Source of the DNA: Flagellimonas yonaguniensis | GTDB lineage: Bacteria > Bacteroidota > Bacteroidia > Flavobacteriales > Flavobacteriaceae | Direction of reading: 5' to 3' | DNA: 64,000 nucleotides | Assembly (NCBI RefSeq): GCF_029193885.1 | Contig: NZ_JARFVB010000005.1 | Coordinates: forward strand, 248,001-312,000 | Part shown: positions 1-8,415 of the stretch, piece by piece | Layout: each line of letters opens with the position of its first letter | Numbering within the stretch: position 1 is the stretch's first letter | Position numbers and translations under genes: made by a program | The notes under the pieces: model-generated | What the model was told of the DNA's origin: nothing | The model's database searches: none | The model's input: only the letters and a program-made list of their open reading frames with translations

Positions 1-819
1 CATAAAATTGCGGTCGCCGATGAAAAAATGGCACTGATAGGAGGTATCAATATTGCCGATAAATACCATGGAACCCAAGATGAAGAGCCTTGGCTAGATT
101 ACGCCGTTCAGTTGAACTGCCCGGCAGCTAAGAATCTGCAAATATTATGTAGCGATTATTTTTATAAAAGGGGAAGCTCAAAAAAAATACCACCCGTGTT
201 ACATTCGGCCGGTAGCGCACTCGTGGGAATTTTACAAAACGACTGGCTACAGCAAAAAACGGAAGTCTGTGATGCCTACACGAACGCCTTCATTCATGCT
301 AAAAAGGAAATAGTTATCATAAGCTCGTATTTTTTGCCTGGAAGCAGATTGGCAAAGGCATTGAAAAAGGCCTGTAAAAGAGGAATAAAAACAACGGTAA
401 TCTTAGCGGGCATTAGCGATGTGCCTTTGGTAAGTAGGGCTACCGAACATTTGTACTCCTCTTTTCTAGACCACCATATGAGAATCTATGAGTGGAACAA
501 ATCCGTAGTACACGGTAAAGCTGCGGTGGTTGACAACAAATGGTCTACCGTAGGCTCATTTAACTTGAACAGTCTTAGTTGCTATGGCAGTATTGAAATG
601 AACGTAGAAGTTCACTCCGGAGAATTTGCCGAAAACCTTCGGGCCGACTTTGAAATGGTTATAAGCCAGTGTAGCGAAATTACAAAGGGAACTCTCAGAC
701 AAAGAGCCGATATACTCAATAAGTTGGGTAATTGGATTTCGTATCAAATGGTACGTTCAACCATGCTTTTTCTAACCTTTCTACCGCATTTAAGGTTTTT
801 GAAAAATTATAGGTTATAA
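1..819 (+). CDS. Phospholipase D / cardiolipin synthase-like protein, C-terminal part
   Basis: The reading frame is open from the first base, so the gene starts left of the window. The first codons, His-Lys-Ile-Ala-Val-Ala-Asp, are the end of the first HKD catalytic motif (HxKxxxxD), followed by GGIN. A second complete motif, HGKAAVVD followed by GSFNLN, lies near residue 170 of the visible part. Two HKD motifs make the active site of phosphatidyltransferases such as cardiolipin synthase, which join phospholipids at the inner membrane. A soluble phospholipase D cannot be excluded because the N-terminal membrane part is missing. Its role in a metal island is unclear. Confidence 0.85.
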   Translation, partial: HKIAVADEKMALIGGINIADKYHGTQDEEPWLDYAVQLNCPAAKNLQILCSDYFYKRGSSKKIPPVLHSAGSALVGILQNDWLQQKTEVCDAYTNAFIHAKKEIVIISSYFLPGSRLAKALKKACKRGIKTTVILAGISDVPLVSRATEHLYSSFLDHHMRIYEWNKSVVHGKAAVVDNKWSTVGSFNLNSLSCYGSIEMNVEVHSGEFAENLRADFEMVISQCSEITKGTLRQRADILNKLGNWISYQMVRSTMLFLTFLPHLRFLKNYRL

Positions 820-995
820 TATGTTGGCAAGTGGTTAAATGGTTTGGCTTGTTTATCTGTCTATACGGCCAAGGCGATAAATCATGAGGCACAACAACTT
901 AAAAAAGGAAATATATAATCGATGATAGAATACAAGCAGAAACCACACTTTGAAAAACACATATAAGCCATCAGTAATATTCAAAAACAATAGCA

Positions 996-1448
996 ATGAC
1001 AGATTTAACAACTAGTGCGATTGAGCGTGTCCTCAGAAACAATTACCTCGGCCACTTGGCCTATCTATGGCAAGGGAAGCCTTATTTGATTCCCATCACC
1101 TATTATTTTGATCCTGCCGACAATACGATCATTAGCTATACCTCGGATGGCCATAAAATCAATGCAATGCGAAATAACAACTCGGTTACCGTACAGGTAG
1201 AAGAAATACAATCGATGTTCAATTGGGAATCGGCCATGGTGCACGGCACATTCGAAGAACTTGAGGGCAACATTGCCAAACAAAAGTTACACCTTTTTAC
1301 AGAAGGCGTGAAGAGCATTATCCGTAGAAAAGAACGGAGAGAGGTTGAGTTTATCAATGAATTTTCGAGCAAATTATACGAAAGGGGAAATCCGATTGTC
1401 TATCAGATCAAAATACTTGAGATTTCAGGAAAACGACGGGAAACGTAA
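996..1448 (+). CDS. Pyridoxamine 5'-phosphate oxidase-like flavin-binding protein
   Basis: This 150-residue protein has the compact split-barrel pattern of small FMN-binding proteins: an N-terminal helix, then Gly-His-Leu-Ala and the strand pair around LIPITYYFD and ISYTSDGHKINAMR, which in the family holds the flavin phosphate. Members bind FMN, F420 or haem, and many are uncharacterised. It stands alone: 176 bases follow the phospholipase gene and about 200 precede the next gene. The substrate cannot be told from the sequence. I chose the first ATG because the conserved fold starts within 20 residues. Confidence 0.8.
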   Translation: MTDLTTSAIERVLRNNYLGHLAYLWQGKPYLIPITYYFDPADNTIISYTSDGHKINAMRNNNSVTVQVEEIQSMFNWESAMVHGTFEELEGNIAKQKLHLFTEGVKSIIRRKERREVEFINEFSSKLYERGNPIVYQIKILEISGKRRET

Positions 1449-1647
1449 AAGCAACATCGCTAATCGGATAGACTTTTTTGGCCTTAACAACCCAACAGGT
1501 CTAAATTCCAATGCAAGAATCTTATTTGTATTTTGAAATTATTTAGTGAATGGCCATTTAAAACAACTTGGAACCTATCTAACTATAGTTCTTTAAAATA
1601 GATGTACTTAATGTTAGGATAAGATGTAACTTTATGTCAATCAAGTA

Positions 1648-2154
1648 ATGCCAAAACAAACAATTTACATATTATCACTTTCCTTGTTGGTTATGTGGTC
1701 TTGCAAAAAAGACGACCAAAGTTCACAACAAGTCAACCTTTTGTTTACCGAAAATAATTTAGCAGGAGATTGGAAAAGAATTGCAGAATTTAGAGGACAA
1801 CCCAATGATTCATTGGGCATATTGGAGCCCTTGGAAGATTTGTTTGCCCAATTCGAAAATTGCCGAAAAGATGACATTATCAGATATGTTAAGGGCGACG
1901 AGCAAGAAGATAACCGCTATTTCTGGGGAATCGGGGCAATTGCCTGTCATAGCCAGATATCAAAAACTTTCACTGAAATTGGCACTTGGTCTCTCGAAGA
2001 ATCAGGAAAACTGAGCCATGTTAATTTTAATACAAGTGAATACCATATTGTAATTCAATTAAATGCCCAACAATTACTTGTCAGAACTGAATCGGATAAA
2101 AACGAAAATGGCGAGACTACGTTCGAATTTACGGAGTATGAACGCATAAGATAG
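1648..2154 (+). CDS. Putative lipoprotein, lipocalin-like, unknown function
   Basis: The 168-residue product starts with a hydrophobic stretch ending in WSCKKDD, a typical Bacteroidetes lipobox with Cys19 as the lipid-bearing residue. The mature part begins with NNLAGDWKR and ends with strands TTFEFTEYERI, a layout like the lipocalin-like lipoproteins of this phylum (family impression only). It probably sits on the outer membrane. It converges with the NHL-repeat gene, leaving 25 bases between stop codons. No enzymatic motif is visible. Confidence 0.65.
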   Translation: MPKQTIYILSLSLLVMWSCKKDDQSSQQVNLLFTENNLAGDWKRIAEFRGQPNDSLGILEPLEDLFAQFENCRKDDIIRYVKGDEQEDNRYFWGIGAIACHSQISKTFTEIGTWSLEESGKLSHVNFNTSEYHIVIQLNAQQLLVRTESDKNENGETTFEFTEYERIR

Positions 2155-2179
2155 CTTTTATAATAATATCCAATTGATA

Positions 2180-2998
2180 TTACTTGCCATAATGGGATAT
2201 AGAATTGTCCTTGAAATTGGCGATGAAAAGCCTTCCCTTGTCAAAGTGAATATCTGTTGGATAGAAAATGCCTTCCTTTAATATTTGCAGCAACTTTCCT
2301 TGATAATCAAAAATTAATATCCGGCTATTTTCTTGGTCGGTGATGGCTAATTCATTAGTGCTCAAAGCAATGCCGGAGGCCACATTCATTTTTTCATTTA
2401 AGCCGATAGTCTTGATGTGGTTTCCATCAAAATCAAAGACCTGAACCCGATGGTTGTACGCATCGGCCACGAATACCTTACCATCCTTTAGTTTTACATC
2501 TATTGGATAATACAATTGGCCCTCATTATGGCCTTGCTTTCCAATAGTATAGCTATAATTTGGTGTCTGAACGATGATACGATGGTTATAGAAATCGGCT
2601 ACCAGAATGGTATCCCCATATACAGAAACACCCGCCGGGGCCTGTGGTCGTTTGTTGATTTTCAACGGACTGGTTTTACCTTTTTTATATTGCCAGATGG
2701 TGTCGGTCAAGAATTCGGGTATGTAAAGTGTTTCCTTATCCATATGGATGTTCATCGGCCGTTGTATCCCCGTGATGGAATCCAACACCTTTCCATTCAG
2801 GTCGATTTTATACAAGCGGAAATAATCCGGATCTGAAAACCAAATGGCCTCCTCGTCCTTGGCCAAAGCCAAGGGGCGGGCTTCTTTGGGAAGTATAATT
2901 TTCCGTTCGAACTGCCATTGTTCTTTCGTTCTTTCACAACCAGATGTGAGAAGAACCAAAGCAAAAACCGAAAAAATGAATAACTTTCTAAAGTTCAT
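2180..2998 (-). CDS. NHL-repeat / six-bladed beta-propeller lipoprotein
   Basis: A signal peptide ends in LLTSGC, so Cys21 is probably lipidated and the protein anchored outside the cytoplasm. The remainder shows repeats of the NHL type, such as DFYNHRIIV and DAYNHRVQVFDFDGN, at about 40-residue spacing, which build a beta-propeller. Such propellers bind proteins or small ligands; no catalytic residues are recognisable. It is the last gene of the leftward operon that starts at 5002, and its start overlaps the end of the MerT-like gene by 11 bases, so the two are translationally linked. Confidence 0.8.
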   Translation of the reverse strand: MNFRKLFIFSVFALVLLTSGCERTKEQWQFERKIILPKEARPLALAKDEEAIWFSDPDYFRLYKIDLNGKVLDSITGIQRPMNIHMDKETLYIPEFLTDTIWQYKKGKTSPLKINKRPQAPAGVSVYGDTILVADFYNHRIIVQTPNYSYTIGKQGHNEGQLYYPIDVKLKDGKVFVADAYNHRVQVFDFDGNHIKTIGLNEKMNVASGIALSTNELAITDQENSRILIFDYQGKLLQILKEGIFYPTDIHFDKGRLFIANFKDNSISHYGK

Positions 2999-3329
2999 AC
3001 CAGTAGTTTAAAATCATAAGAGCAAGAATCAGCAAGGTAAATGTCCAGAGAAACCAAGTGTTGATAATGCGTTTCCTTTTGTCGTTTTGGCAGGTTTCCT
3101 CTCCACTGCATTTTCTTGAATTTTGAAAATTCCTTAAATGGGCGAACCCAAGGGCACCGGCCGAAAAGATGGTCAGAGAGGGTTGGGCAGGATGTACCCA
3201 TTCAAAAGTTGAGCCCAAGAAACCAAATCCCGCGCCGACCGATAGCAGAGCAGGCAAAAAACAGCATATCAAGGGAAGAAGGACGGCAACCAAGCTGCTT
3301 CCCAATACCATTTTGGAAATAGTCTTCAT
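2988..3329 (-). CDS. MerT-like metal transport membrane protein
   Basis: I start at the Met of MKTISKMV, five bases after the upstream stop codon; a longer frame to 3365 would overlap the preceding gene. The 113-residue product has three or four membrane segments. The first contains PLICCFLP, the adjacent cysteine pair that in MerT takes up Hg(II) from the periplasm, and a cytoplasmic-type loop carries CSGEETC, a second cysteine pair. This is the pattern of mercuric transport proteins, though the ion here is inferred. It follows a secreted HMA-domain protein that could hand metal to it. Confidence 0.72.
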   Translation of the reverse strand: MKTISKMVLGSSLVAVLLPLICCFLPALLSVGAGFGFLGSTFEWVHPAQPSLTIFSAGALGFAHLRNFQNSRKCSGEETCQNDKRKRIINTWFLWTFTLLILALMILNYWYEL

Positions 3330-3334
3330 AAAAC

Positions 3335-3829
3335 CTATTCGATTTTGGTTAGTACGATGGACCATTGGCCAGAGAGGTTATCATCTTCCTCATCCTGTAC
3401 CGTTCCGCTTATGGTTGCTGTTCCAACGGTTAATTTTTGTAACAACGCCTTAGGAGTATCCTGCGATACCGAAAATCGTTCATTAGCGGTCTCAATGTAC
3501 CATTGGCCATCTTCTTTCGTTGCGTTTCCAATTAGGGTCACTTCAGCTTTTTTTGCCGAAAAACCGTTCTTTTTTACCTCTTCCTGAATGCTACGTAATT
3601 TAAGTCCGTTCTCGGCAGCCAATCCCATATATGCCTTTCCGTCATTGAGGCTGACACGCACTTCCTGAAGCCCATCCATCTTTTTCAGTCCCCGCTCTAG
3701 GCCATAGGCGCAAGGGGCGCAATCCATTCCATAAACTTCTTGGTCAACTTTGGTAATTTGCCCCGATGCTGTGCCAATTCCGAATAGACCTATCATCATA
3801 ATTCTAAATATATTTCTCATTCTATACAT
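3335..3829 (-). CDS. Secreted heavy-metal-associated (HMA) domain protein
   Basis: The N-terminus is a signal peptide ending near TASGQ. An HMA domain follows at about residues 25-95, with metal motif GMDCAPC (MxCxxC). It is a MerP-like fold, but a 60-residue C-terminal extension with strand repeats and an acidic tail (DEEDDN) has no name I know. It is probably a periplasmic metal-binding chaperone for the MerT-like protein encoded six bases downstream. The first Met (MYRMRN) or the Met at 3820 may be the true start; both keep the signal peptide. Confidence 0.78.
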   Translation of the reverse strand: MYRMRNIFRIMMIGLFGIGTASGQITKVDQEVYGMDCAPCAYGLERGLKKMDGLQEVRVSLNDGKAYMGLAAENGLKLRSIQEEVKKNGFSAKKAEVTLIGNATKEDGQWYIETANERFSVSQDTPKALLQKLTVGTATISGTVQDEEDDNLSGQWSIVLTKIE

Positions 3830-3845
3830 TTTTAAAATTCTTGCT

Positions 3846-4715
3846 TTATAACCAATAGCTTAAGTTTATGGCCAATCGATACCTTTCTTTCACTGCCCCA
3901 AGTGTCAAGTCCTGTACGACCGGAAACATCGCACCGAACGATATTCCCCAAGCACCATACAGTCCAAGAAAAGAGGGCCCGACCAGTATTTTTGTACTGC
4001 GCGAATCTGTAAAGTCCATTTGCCCCTCAAATTTATTGTCGCCGGGGAATTCGGCCAGCGATTCGATAAAGATGCGCCAATCGGGCTTTGGGTAATCCCC
4101 CATAAATATATTGGGGCGATACCCCACTACCGCACTGGCGTAGGGCAGGTCGCCCAATTGTTCGCCACCTTTCTTAAAATAATATTGATAACCACCCCCA
4201 ATCCATCCATACCATGTGCGCGAGGCATAGCCCGTTGAAATGGCCGCATGTACCGAGTTGCCCACGTTGACCTGTCCCCTGACATCATCGGTTGGTGCAG
4301 AAACACCCACGATGGCCGTGGACTCAAAACGCTTTCCCACCCCAAAAGCATTCGAGAAAAAACGGTACCAAAGAGAAGCCTCAATATCACCGTTGGCGGG
4401 CATATTGCTATTGCCCCTTGTCCTTGGTGCATCACCCAACCGTTCTATCATCGTGGGGGTGGTCAGGTTGATCTGCAGGTCTTCCGTAATGCCATAGGAA
4501 AACAGATAGCGGAGCATATAAGACGTTTCATCTTCCGTGCTCAAACTCATACTTGCCACGTTCAAATCTACACCACCTTTGGCCAAAGTCGGTGTCTGCA
4601 AACCATATAAAGGGCCGTGACCCTGGGCCATCGCCATTCCTGTTACGGCCAATAGCAATATCAATAGTAGATAGCTAATGTTCAGCGATATTTTCGGGAA
4701 TATTTTGCGAATCAT
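3846..4715 (-). CDS. Outer-membrane beta-barrel protein, transporter-like
   Basis: After a signal peptide ending around AMAQG, the 289-residue protein consists of alternating strands rich in aromatic ends (YMLRYLFSYGI, ASLWYRFFSNAFG, GGGYQYYF) and ends in LSYWL, a C-terminal aromatic pattern of outer-membrane barrels. It resembles the outer-membrane proteins annotated in some Bacteroidetes mercury loci. It sits between the thioredoxin-like gene and the HMA gene in one operon, so passage of metal or thiol compounds over the outer membrane is a reasonable guess. Confidence 0.65.
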   Translation of the reverse strand: MIRKIFPKISLNISYLLLILLLAVTGMAMAQGHGPLYGLQTPTLAKGGVDLNVASMSLSTEDETSYMLRYLFSYGITEDLQINLTTPTMIERLGDAPRTRGNSNMPANGDIEASLWYRFFSNAFGVGKRFESTAIVGVSAPTDDVRGQVNVGNSVHAAISTGYASRTWYGWIGGGYQYYFKKGGEQLGDLPYASAVVGYRPNIFMGDYPKPDWRIFIESLAEFPGDNKFEGQMDFTDSRSTKILVGPSFLGLYGAWGISFGAMFPVVQDLTLGAVKERYRLAINLSYWL

Positions 4716-4732
4716 ACTTAACCGTTTTTTAA

Positions 4733-5002
4733 TTATGATTGTCCAATTCCTGCTTCCATCAATCTTTCCTTGGTAATGGCCGAGTCCTTACAGCAGTCCA
4801 GCAATTTGCCGTTCACTATCACAGCGGGAACTTTCTTTATGCCGTATTCATCCAACTTATCAAGACAAATCTTGTCTTCACACTGCTGGACCAAATCATA
4901 GGTCGTTACCTCACATTTATCACAAGCCAATTCCCTGATCATTTTGACCACCGGGTCGCAGACTGGACAATTGGCCGTAAAAACTTCTACTTGACGTTTC
5001 AT
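4733..5002 (-). CDS. Small thioredoxin-fold protein with CPVC active site
   Basis: This 89-residue protein begins VEVFTANCPVCDP, a redox-type CxxC (Cys11 and Cys14) at the usual place after the first strand, and has the cis-proline motif VPAVIVNG. Further cysteine groups (CDKCE, CEDKIC, CCKD) are unusual and suggest metal or thiol chemistry rather than a plain glutaredoxin. It is the first gene of the leftward operon running to 2180. No signal peptide is present, so it acts in the cytoplasm. Thiol exchange with a metal bound to the transport proteins is an inference. Confidence 0.75.
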   Translation of the reverse strand: MKRQVEVFTANCPVCDPVVKMIRELACDKCEVTTYDLVQQCEDKICLDKLDEYGIKKVPAVIVNGKLLDCCKDSAITKERLMEAGIGQS

Positions 5003-5103
5003 TCTTTCAATTTTAATTATTCATAAATCGTTTCATTGTTAGTAAATCATAACAACAGTTTAAAGGTAGAATGGTGGGTGGGGTGGTCTCCAAATAAAAT
5101 TTC

Positions 5104-5131
5104 AAAAAAAATGACCCACGTTTCGTGGGCC
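5104..5131 (-). terminator. Intrinsic terminator of the CsoR-type gene
   Basis: On the minus strand the six-base stem CCCACG/CGTGGG (5115-5120 and 5124-5129) with a three-base loop is followed by eight T residues. It lies 27 bases after the stop codon of the regulator gene and so separates that gene from the thioredoxin operon. Confidence 0.85.
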
Positions 5132-5157
5132 ATAAATGCTATGCTAATTGGAAGGAT

Positions 5158-5520
5158 TCAACCATTTTTGTATGCTTCAAGCTTGGCCTTGAGCACATCG
5201 ATTTCCTTCATCTTTTCAGTTAGGTTGTCCAATTCCAAATCTGGAAACTGTTTTCTTATAAATTCGATACGGTCTTCATTGCCACAATTTCCGGGGCAGG
5301 CCTTGACAGTTTCGGATATTTTTATGGCCAAAGCTTTTCGATAAACTTCGTCCAGTAACAGAAAATGGGCTTTATCCAATCCTTTCTGTGCTGCCTTGAA
5401 CTGTATTAAAATCTTCTCTGGGTCTGTATCTTCATCGAGCATTTTAATGAGGCCACCAATTTGCCCATTGATACTTTGCAACCTCGTTTTTATGTCCTTG
5501 CTTAAATCTCGTGGTATCAT
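5158..5520 (-). CDS. CsoR/RcnR/FrmR-family metal-sensing repressor
   Basis: The first 60 residues have the family signature RLQSINGQIGGLIKMLDE followed by the second helix QFKAAQKGLDKAHFLL. Members are all-helical tetramers that repress by binding operator DNA and let go when Cu(I), Ni(II), formaldehyde or sulfane sulfur binds. The usual W-X-Y-Z metal ligands are not clear: the canonical Cys-His-Cys set is not seen, and the cysteines CPGNC lie later, around residue 75. At 120 residues it is longer than CsoR (about 90-100). It has its own terminator and stands between two metal operons, either of which it may control. Confidence 0.75.
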   Translation of the reverse strand: MIPRDLSKDIKTRLQSINGQIGGLIKMLDEDTDPEKILIQFKAAQKGLDKAHFLLLDEVYRKALAIKISETVKACPGNCGNEDRIEFIRKQFPDLELDNLTEKMKEIDVLKAKLEAYKNG

Positions 5521-5586
5521 CGATTTTAAAATTTTGGCAATATATAATTGTACTGGGGGTGCTCTACAAATTTATCCTGAAATTAT

Positions 5587-5802
5587 TCAACAACAACCAG
5601 AGCCTTCTTGTATTGGTGGGCAGGCTACCGTACCATAGGAACAAAATACACAACAATCCCCCTCTTTCGGCTTTAACAGGGCTTTGCAATTATTGCATTC
5701 GTAGAAAAATTGGCAGGCCGTTGTGGGCATTTCTTCCTCTTTTTTAAAACTGCACTTAGGGCAGGTAATGGTTGAATTTAAAAGGATTCTCTCGTAGTTC
5801 AT
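5587..5802 (-). CDS. GDCCVxC-domain small cysteine-rich protein
   Basis: The start is the Met of MNYERIL at 5802, one base beyond the methyltransferase stop; a longer frame would run into that gene. The 71-residue protein has three paired-cysteine sets: CPKC, CNNC and GDCCVFC, and ends in GCC. GDCCVxC proteins are found in bacterial mercury and arsenic loci, and their function is not known. A soluble metal-binding or metal-delivery role is likely from the cysteine content. It is the last gene of the operon that starts with the ArsR gene. Confidence 0.85.
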   Translation of the reverse strand: MNYERILLNSTITCPKCSFKKEEEMPTTACQFFYECNNCKALLKPKEGDCCVFCSYGTVACPPIQEGSGCC

Positions 5803-5803
5803 A

Positions 5804-6427
5804 TTATTTTTTCTGAAACAGGTTATAAATAAAATTTTGCTCTGTTTTAAAAGGGGTTTTATGAATTTTTTCAAAGGATTCCAATAGGGTGAAATCTACT
5901 TTAAACAATTCCTTTAGTTTTTCAGGAGAATATTGGGTAATCTCCAATCCACTACATCTTTTTGGCCCGGTGGTCGAAAAAGTTGCCAGTATAAAATACG
6001 CTCCCGTCTTAAGGGAACGACCCAGTATGTCAATATACTTTAAGATATCTTCTTCCCGTGTGAAGAAATGAAAAGTAGCCCGGTCGTGCCATAACTCAAA
6101 GTCTTGGGTCGGTTCAAAATTCAATATGTCCGAATTTATCCACTGCACCTTTGCGGCTGACTTGCCTAATTTTGATTTGGTACGCTGAAGTGCATTTTCT
6201 GAAATATCAAGAATGGACAGGTTGTTATAGCCATTTTCCAACAAATGACTTATAAGGTTTGAGTTCCCCCCGCCAATATCAATAATTGAACTATCTTTGG
6301 GTAAGTCAAGGGAAGCTATAATATCCAATGAAGTCGAGGGTTTCCCTTCAAACCAACTTACTTCTTCATCACTTTTTCCGGTATAAACCTCTTCCCAGTG
6401 CTTTTTAGTGTATTCATCACTTTTCAT
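5804..6427 (-). CDS. Class I SAM-dependent methyltransferase
   Basis: The glycine-rich SAM loop is DIGGGNSNLI near residue 48, followed by the acidic strand end LSILDIS and motif DFELWHDRATFHF, as in small methyltransferases of the tehB/UbiE type. N-terminal WEEVYTGKSDEEVSWFEG is typical of thiol or metalloid methyltransferases of the thiopurine methyltransferase-like group. In a metal operon the substrate may be a metalloid or thiol, but the sequence does not settle it. It is tightly linked to the reductase upstream (16 bases) and to the GDCCVxC gene downstream. Confidence 0.8.
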   Translation of the reverse strand: MKSDEYTKKHWEEVYTGKSDEEVSWFEGKPSTSLDIIASLDLPKDSSIIDIGGGNSNLISHLLENGYNNLSILDISENALQRTKSKLGKSAAKVQWINSDILNFEPTQDFELWHDRATFHFFTREEDILKYIDILGRSLKTGAYFILATFSTTGPKRCSGLEITQYSPEKLKELFKVDFTLLESFEKIHKTPFKTEQNFIYNLFQKK

Positions 6428-6443
6428 AAATTTTGATAGTTTG

Positions 6444-7790
6444 TTAAAGCATATAGGGAATATCCGAGGATAATGTTGGATAAGAAAAAATCATCGTCCT
6501 TAAATCGTTGATTCTCATCTTGGTCTTTATCGCTATTGCGAACAAATTAATGGTTTCCTCGGCGTTGGGACCAATTAAATGTGCTCCCAGTATCGTATGA
6601 TATTCTTTATCGACAATAGTCTTAAAGGCATATTCCTTAACATTCAACCGCTCTGCGTTGAACCAATTGCCCACCTCGTTATAATTGACCTGATATTCGA
6701 TTTTTTGTGATTTGGCCTCTGCCTCGGTCAGACCTACGGCTGCTAATGTTGGCAAAGTGAAAACCACGGAGGGCATCGGTGGATAGCTCACTTTTTTCGT
6801 GTTCCCCTTGATGATATTCGAAGCTACAATATGTCCTTCCATAACGGCTACAGGTGTCAGGGGCAGTCCTTTTGAATCTGTCGCATCTCCGGCCGCATAA
6901 ACATTTGGGTTCGATGCGCTTTGAAGATATTCGTTGACGGCAACCCCTTCTTTTGAAAAGAATATTCCGGACTTGTCCAGCTCCAAATCAAAAATTGCAG
7001 GCTGGCGACCGGCCGAATTGAAAACGGTTTCCGTTCTAAATGTCATTTCTTTACCGTCGGTAGTTCCTGTAACTGTATAGTGGTTATCTCTCTTTTCGAT
7101 TTTAGAAACTTCGGTCGCTAGAACCAGTTTTATTCCCAATTCCTTCGTGGCATTTATCAAGTGTACTACAATATCCTGTTCAAAGTTTTCCAAAGGTCGT
7201 TTGCCCCTATGTACAATAGTTACATCGGCACCACAACGGGCGGCGATATGTGCAAATTCAAAGGCGATGTAACCTCCGCCAATAAAGAGCAGGGATTGGG
7301 GCAGCTCCTTTAGATTGAGGAAATCGGTACTCGAAAGTGCCAAGTACCCACCTTCAAAATCCAGTACCCTTGGTTTTGCGCCCGTTGCAATCACAATCTT
7401 GTCGGCTTCGATAGTATCTGTTCCCAACTGTAGGGTATTTTTGGACAGAAATTTTGCCGAAGAATGATAGGTGTCTATATCATTATGCCTGTTTCCTTTT
7501 TCTATTTTGGGCGGCATTTCGTCAACAAAGGTCTGCTTGAAAGCCATTATATCCCGCCAATTGACAACGGGAACCGTATCGATACCCTTTCCTTTTAGGC
7601 GCATAGCAGAATCCCTTACTTCGGTCGCACCGATGATTACCTTTTTGGGGTCGCAACCTCTTAGCGCACAGGTTCCACCATATGGCAATTCATCCGTAAT
7701 GCCTACCCTAAGGCCTTTGGAAGCACATTTATTTGCAACGGTCATCCCTGCCATCCCAGAACCGATAACAAAGACATCGTACTTTTTCAT
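6444..7790 (-). CDS. FAD/NAD(P) pyridine nucleotide-disulfide oxidoreductase, MerA-like but without MerA cysteines
   Basis: The 448-residue protein has the FAD loop GSGMAG (residues 10-15), the redox-active disulfide CALRGC (Cys41 and Cys46), and an NAD(P) loop IGGGYIA near residue 172. The C-terminal interface has FSYPTLSSDI where classical members have the catalytic His-Pro pair, and it ends in PYML. Mercuric reductase needs two adjacent C-terminal cysteines and often an N-terminal HMA domain; both are missing. Reduction of a disulfide or another metal-thiol compound is more likely than classic Hg(II) reduction. It abuts MerTP with no spacer. Confidence 0.85.
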   Translation of the reverse strand: MKKYDVFVIGSGMAGMTVANKCASKGLRVGITDELPYGGTCALRGCDPKKVIIGATEVRDSAMRLKGKGIDTVPVVNWRDIMAFKQTFVDEMPPKIEKGNRHNDIDTYHSSAKFLSKNTLQLGTDTIEADKIVIATGAKPRVLDFEGGYLALSSTDFLNLKELPQSLLFIGGGYIAFEFAHIAARCGADVTIVHRGKRPLENFEQDIVVHLINATKELGIKLVLATEVSKIEKRDNHYTVTGTTDGKEMTFRTETVFNSAGRQPAIFDLELDKSGIFFSKEGVAVNEYLQSASNPNVYAAGDATDSKGLPLTPVAVMEGHIVASNIIKGNTKKVSYPPMPSVVFTLPTLAAVGLTEAEAKSQKIEYQVNYNEVGNWFNAERLNVKEYAFKTIVDKEYHTILGAHLIGPNAEETINLFAIAIKTKMRINDLRTMIFSYPTLSSDIPYML

Positions 7791-8414
7791 CTACTCGTTT
7801 TCTTTATTTTCACCATCGATTACTTTATAACCTGTGCTGTTAATGGCCTTTCGGATTGCGACAAAATCGGTTTTGGTTTTATCATATTCCACTACGGTAT
7901 TCGCACCTTCGTAACTTGCCTTGACCGATAATATGCCACCCAGTTTGTTGACCTCGCTCTCTACGTGGGCTTCACACCCTGCGCAGGTCATTCCCTCAAC
8001 ATTAAAAGTGTGCTTTACAATATTGGATTGCGAGACATAGACAATGTCCTTACTGGGCTGTGCATAAAACATATTGGAGTAATATGGAAATGCCAGCATC
8101 AATCCCGCGAAAACTGTAACTATTAAAAGAAAGCTTTGGGATTGCCAAAAGGAGGGTTTTGCATCATCCTCACAGGCACAGTCAATTTCCTCCTGTGTTT
8201 TTGGTCGTAGTTTCTGGTACCAGGCAAAGACCAAAACGAGTATAGTGATGCCGATAAGATAAGGCCGAAATGGTTCCACCCAAGAAAACGTGGATGCGAT
8301 TCCACTGGTTCCGGCAATCAATGCCAAAACTGGGGTTATACAACATATTGATGCCGCTATGGCCGTCAATATTCCTGCATAGGCGACCTTGTTCGAGGTT
8401 TTTCCTGTTTCCAT
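7791..8414 (-). CDS. merTP: MerTP-type mercuric transporter with fused HMA domain
   Basis: The first half is a MerT-like membrane part with AASICCITP in segment 1 (the Hg(II)-binding cysteine pair) and CAC in a loop (DCACEDD). A further membrane segment precedes residues 135-205, an HMA domain with EGMTCAGCEAHVE. This matches the MerTP fusions of Bacteroidetes, where a periplasmic MerP-like domain feeds the membrane channel. It lies between the ArsR regulator (one base apart) and the reductase, so uptake and handling of a thiophilic metal is the likely job of the operon. Confidence 0.88.
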   Translation of the reverse strand: METGKTSNKVAYAGILTAIAASICCITPVLALIAGTSGIASTFSWVEPFRPYLIGITILVLVFAWYQKLRPKTQEEIDCACEDDAKPSFWQSQSFLLIVTVFAGLMLAFPYYSNMFYAQPSKDIVYVSQSNIVKHTFNVEGMTCAGCEAHVESEVNKLGGILSVKASYEGANTVVEYDKTKTDFVAIRKAINSTGYKVIDGENKENE

Positions 8415-8415
8415 T

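Noticed and set aside
4248..4610. 120-residue frame on the + strand over the outer-membrane protein
   Set aside because: It is a shadow of the minus-strand barrel gene; no family pattern.
6444..7790. Calling the oxidoreductase merA
   Set aside because: The C-terminal adjacent cysteines and the His-Pro pair are absent, and the N-terminal HMA domain is lacking.
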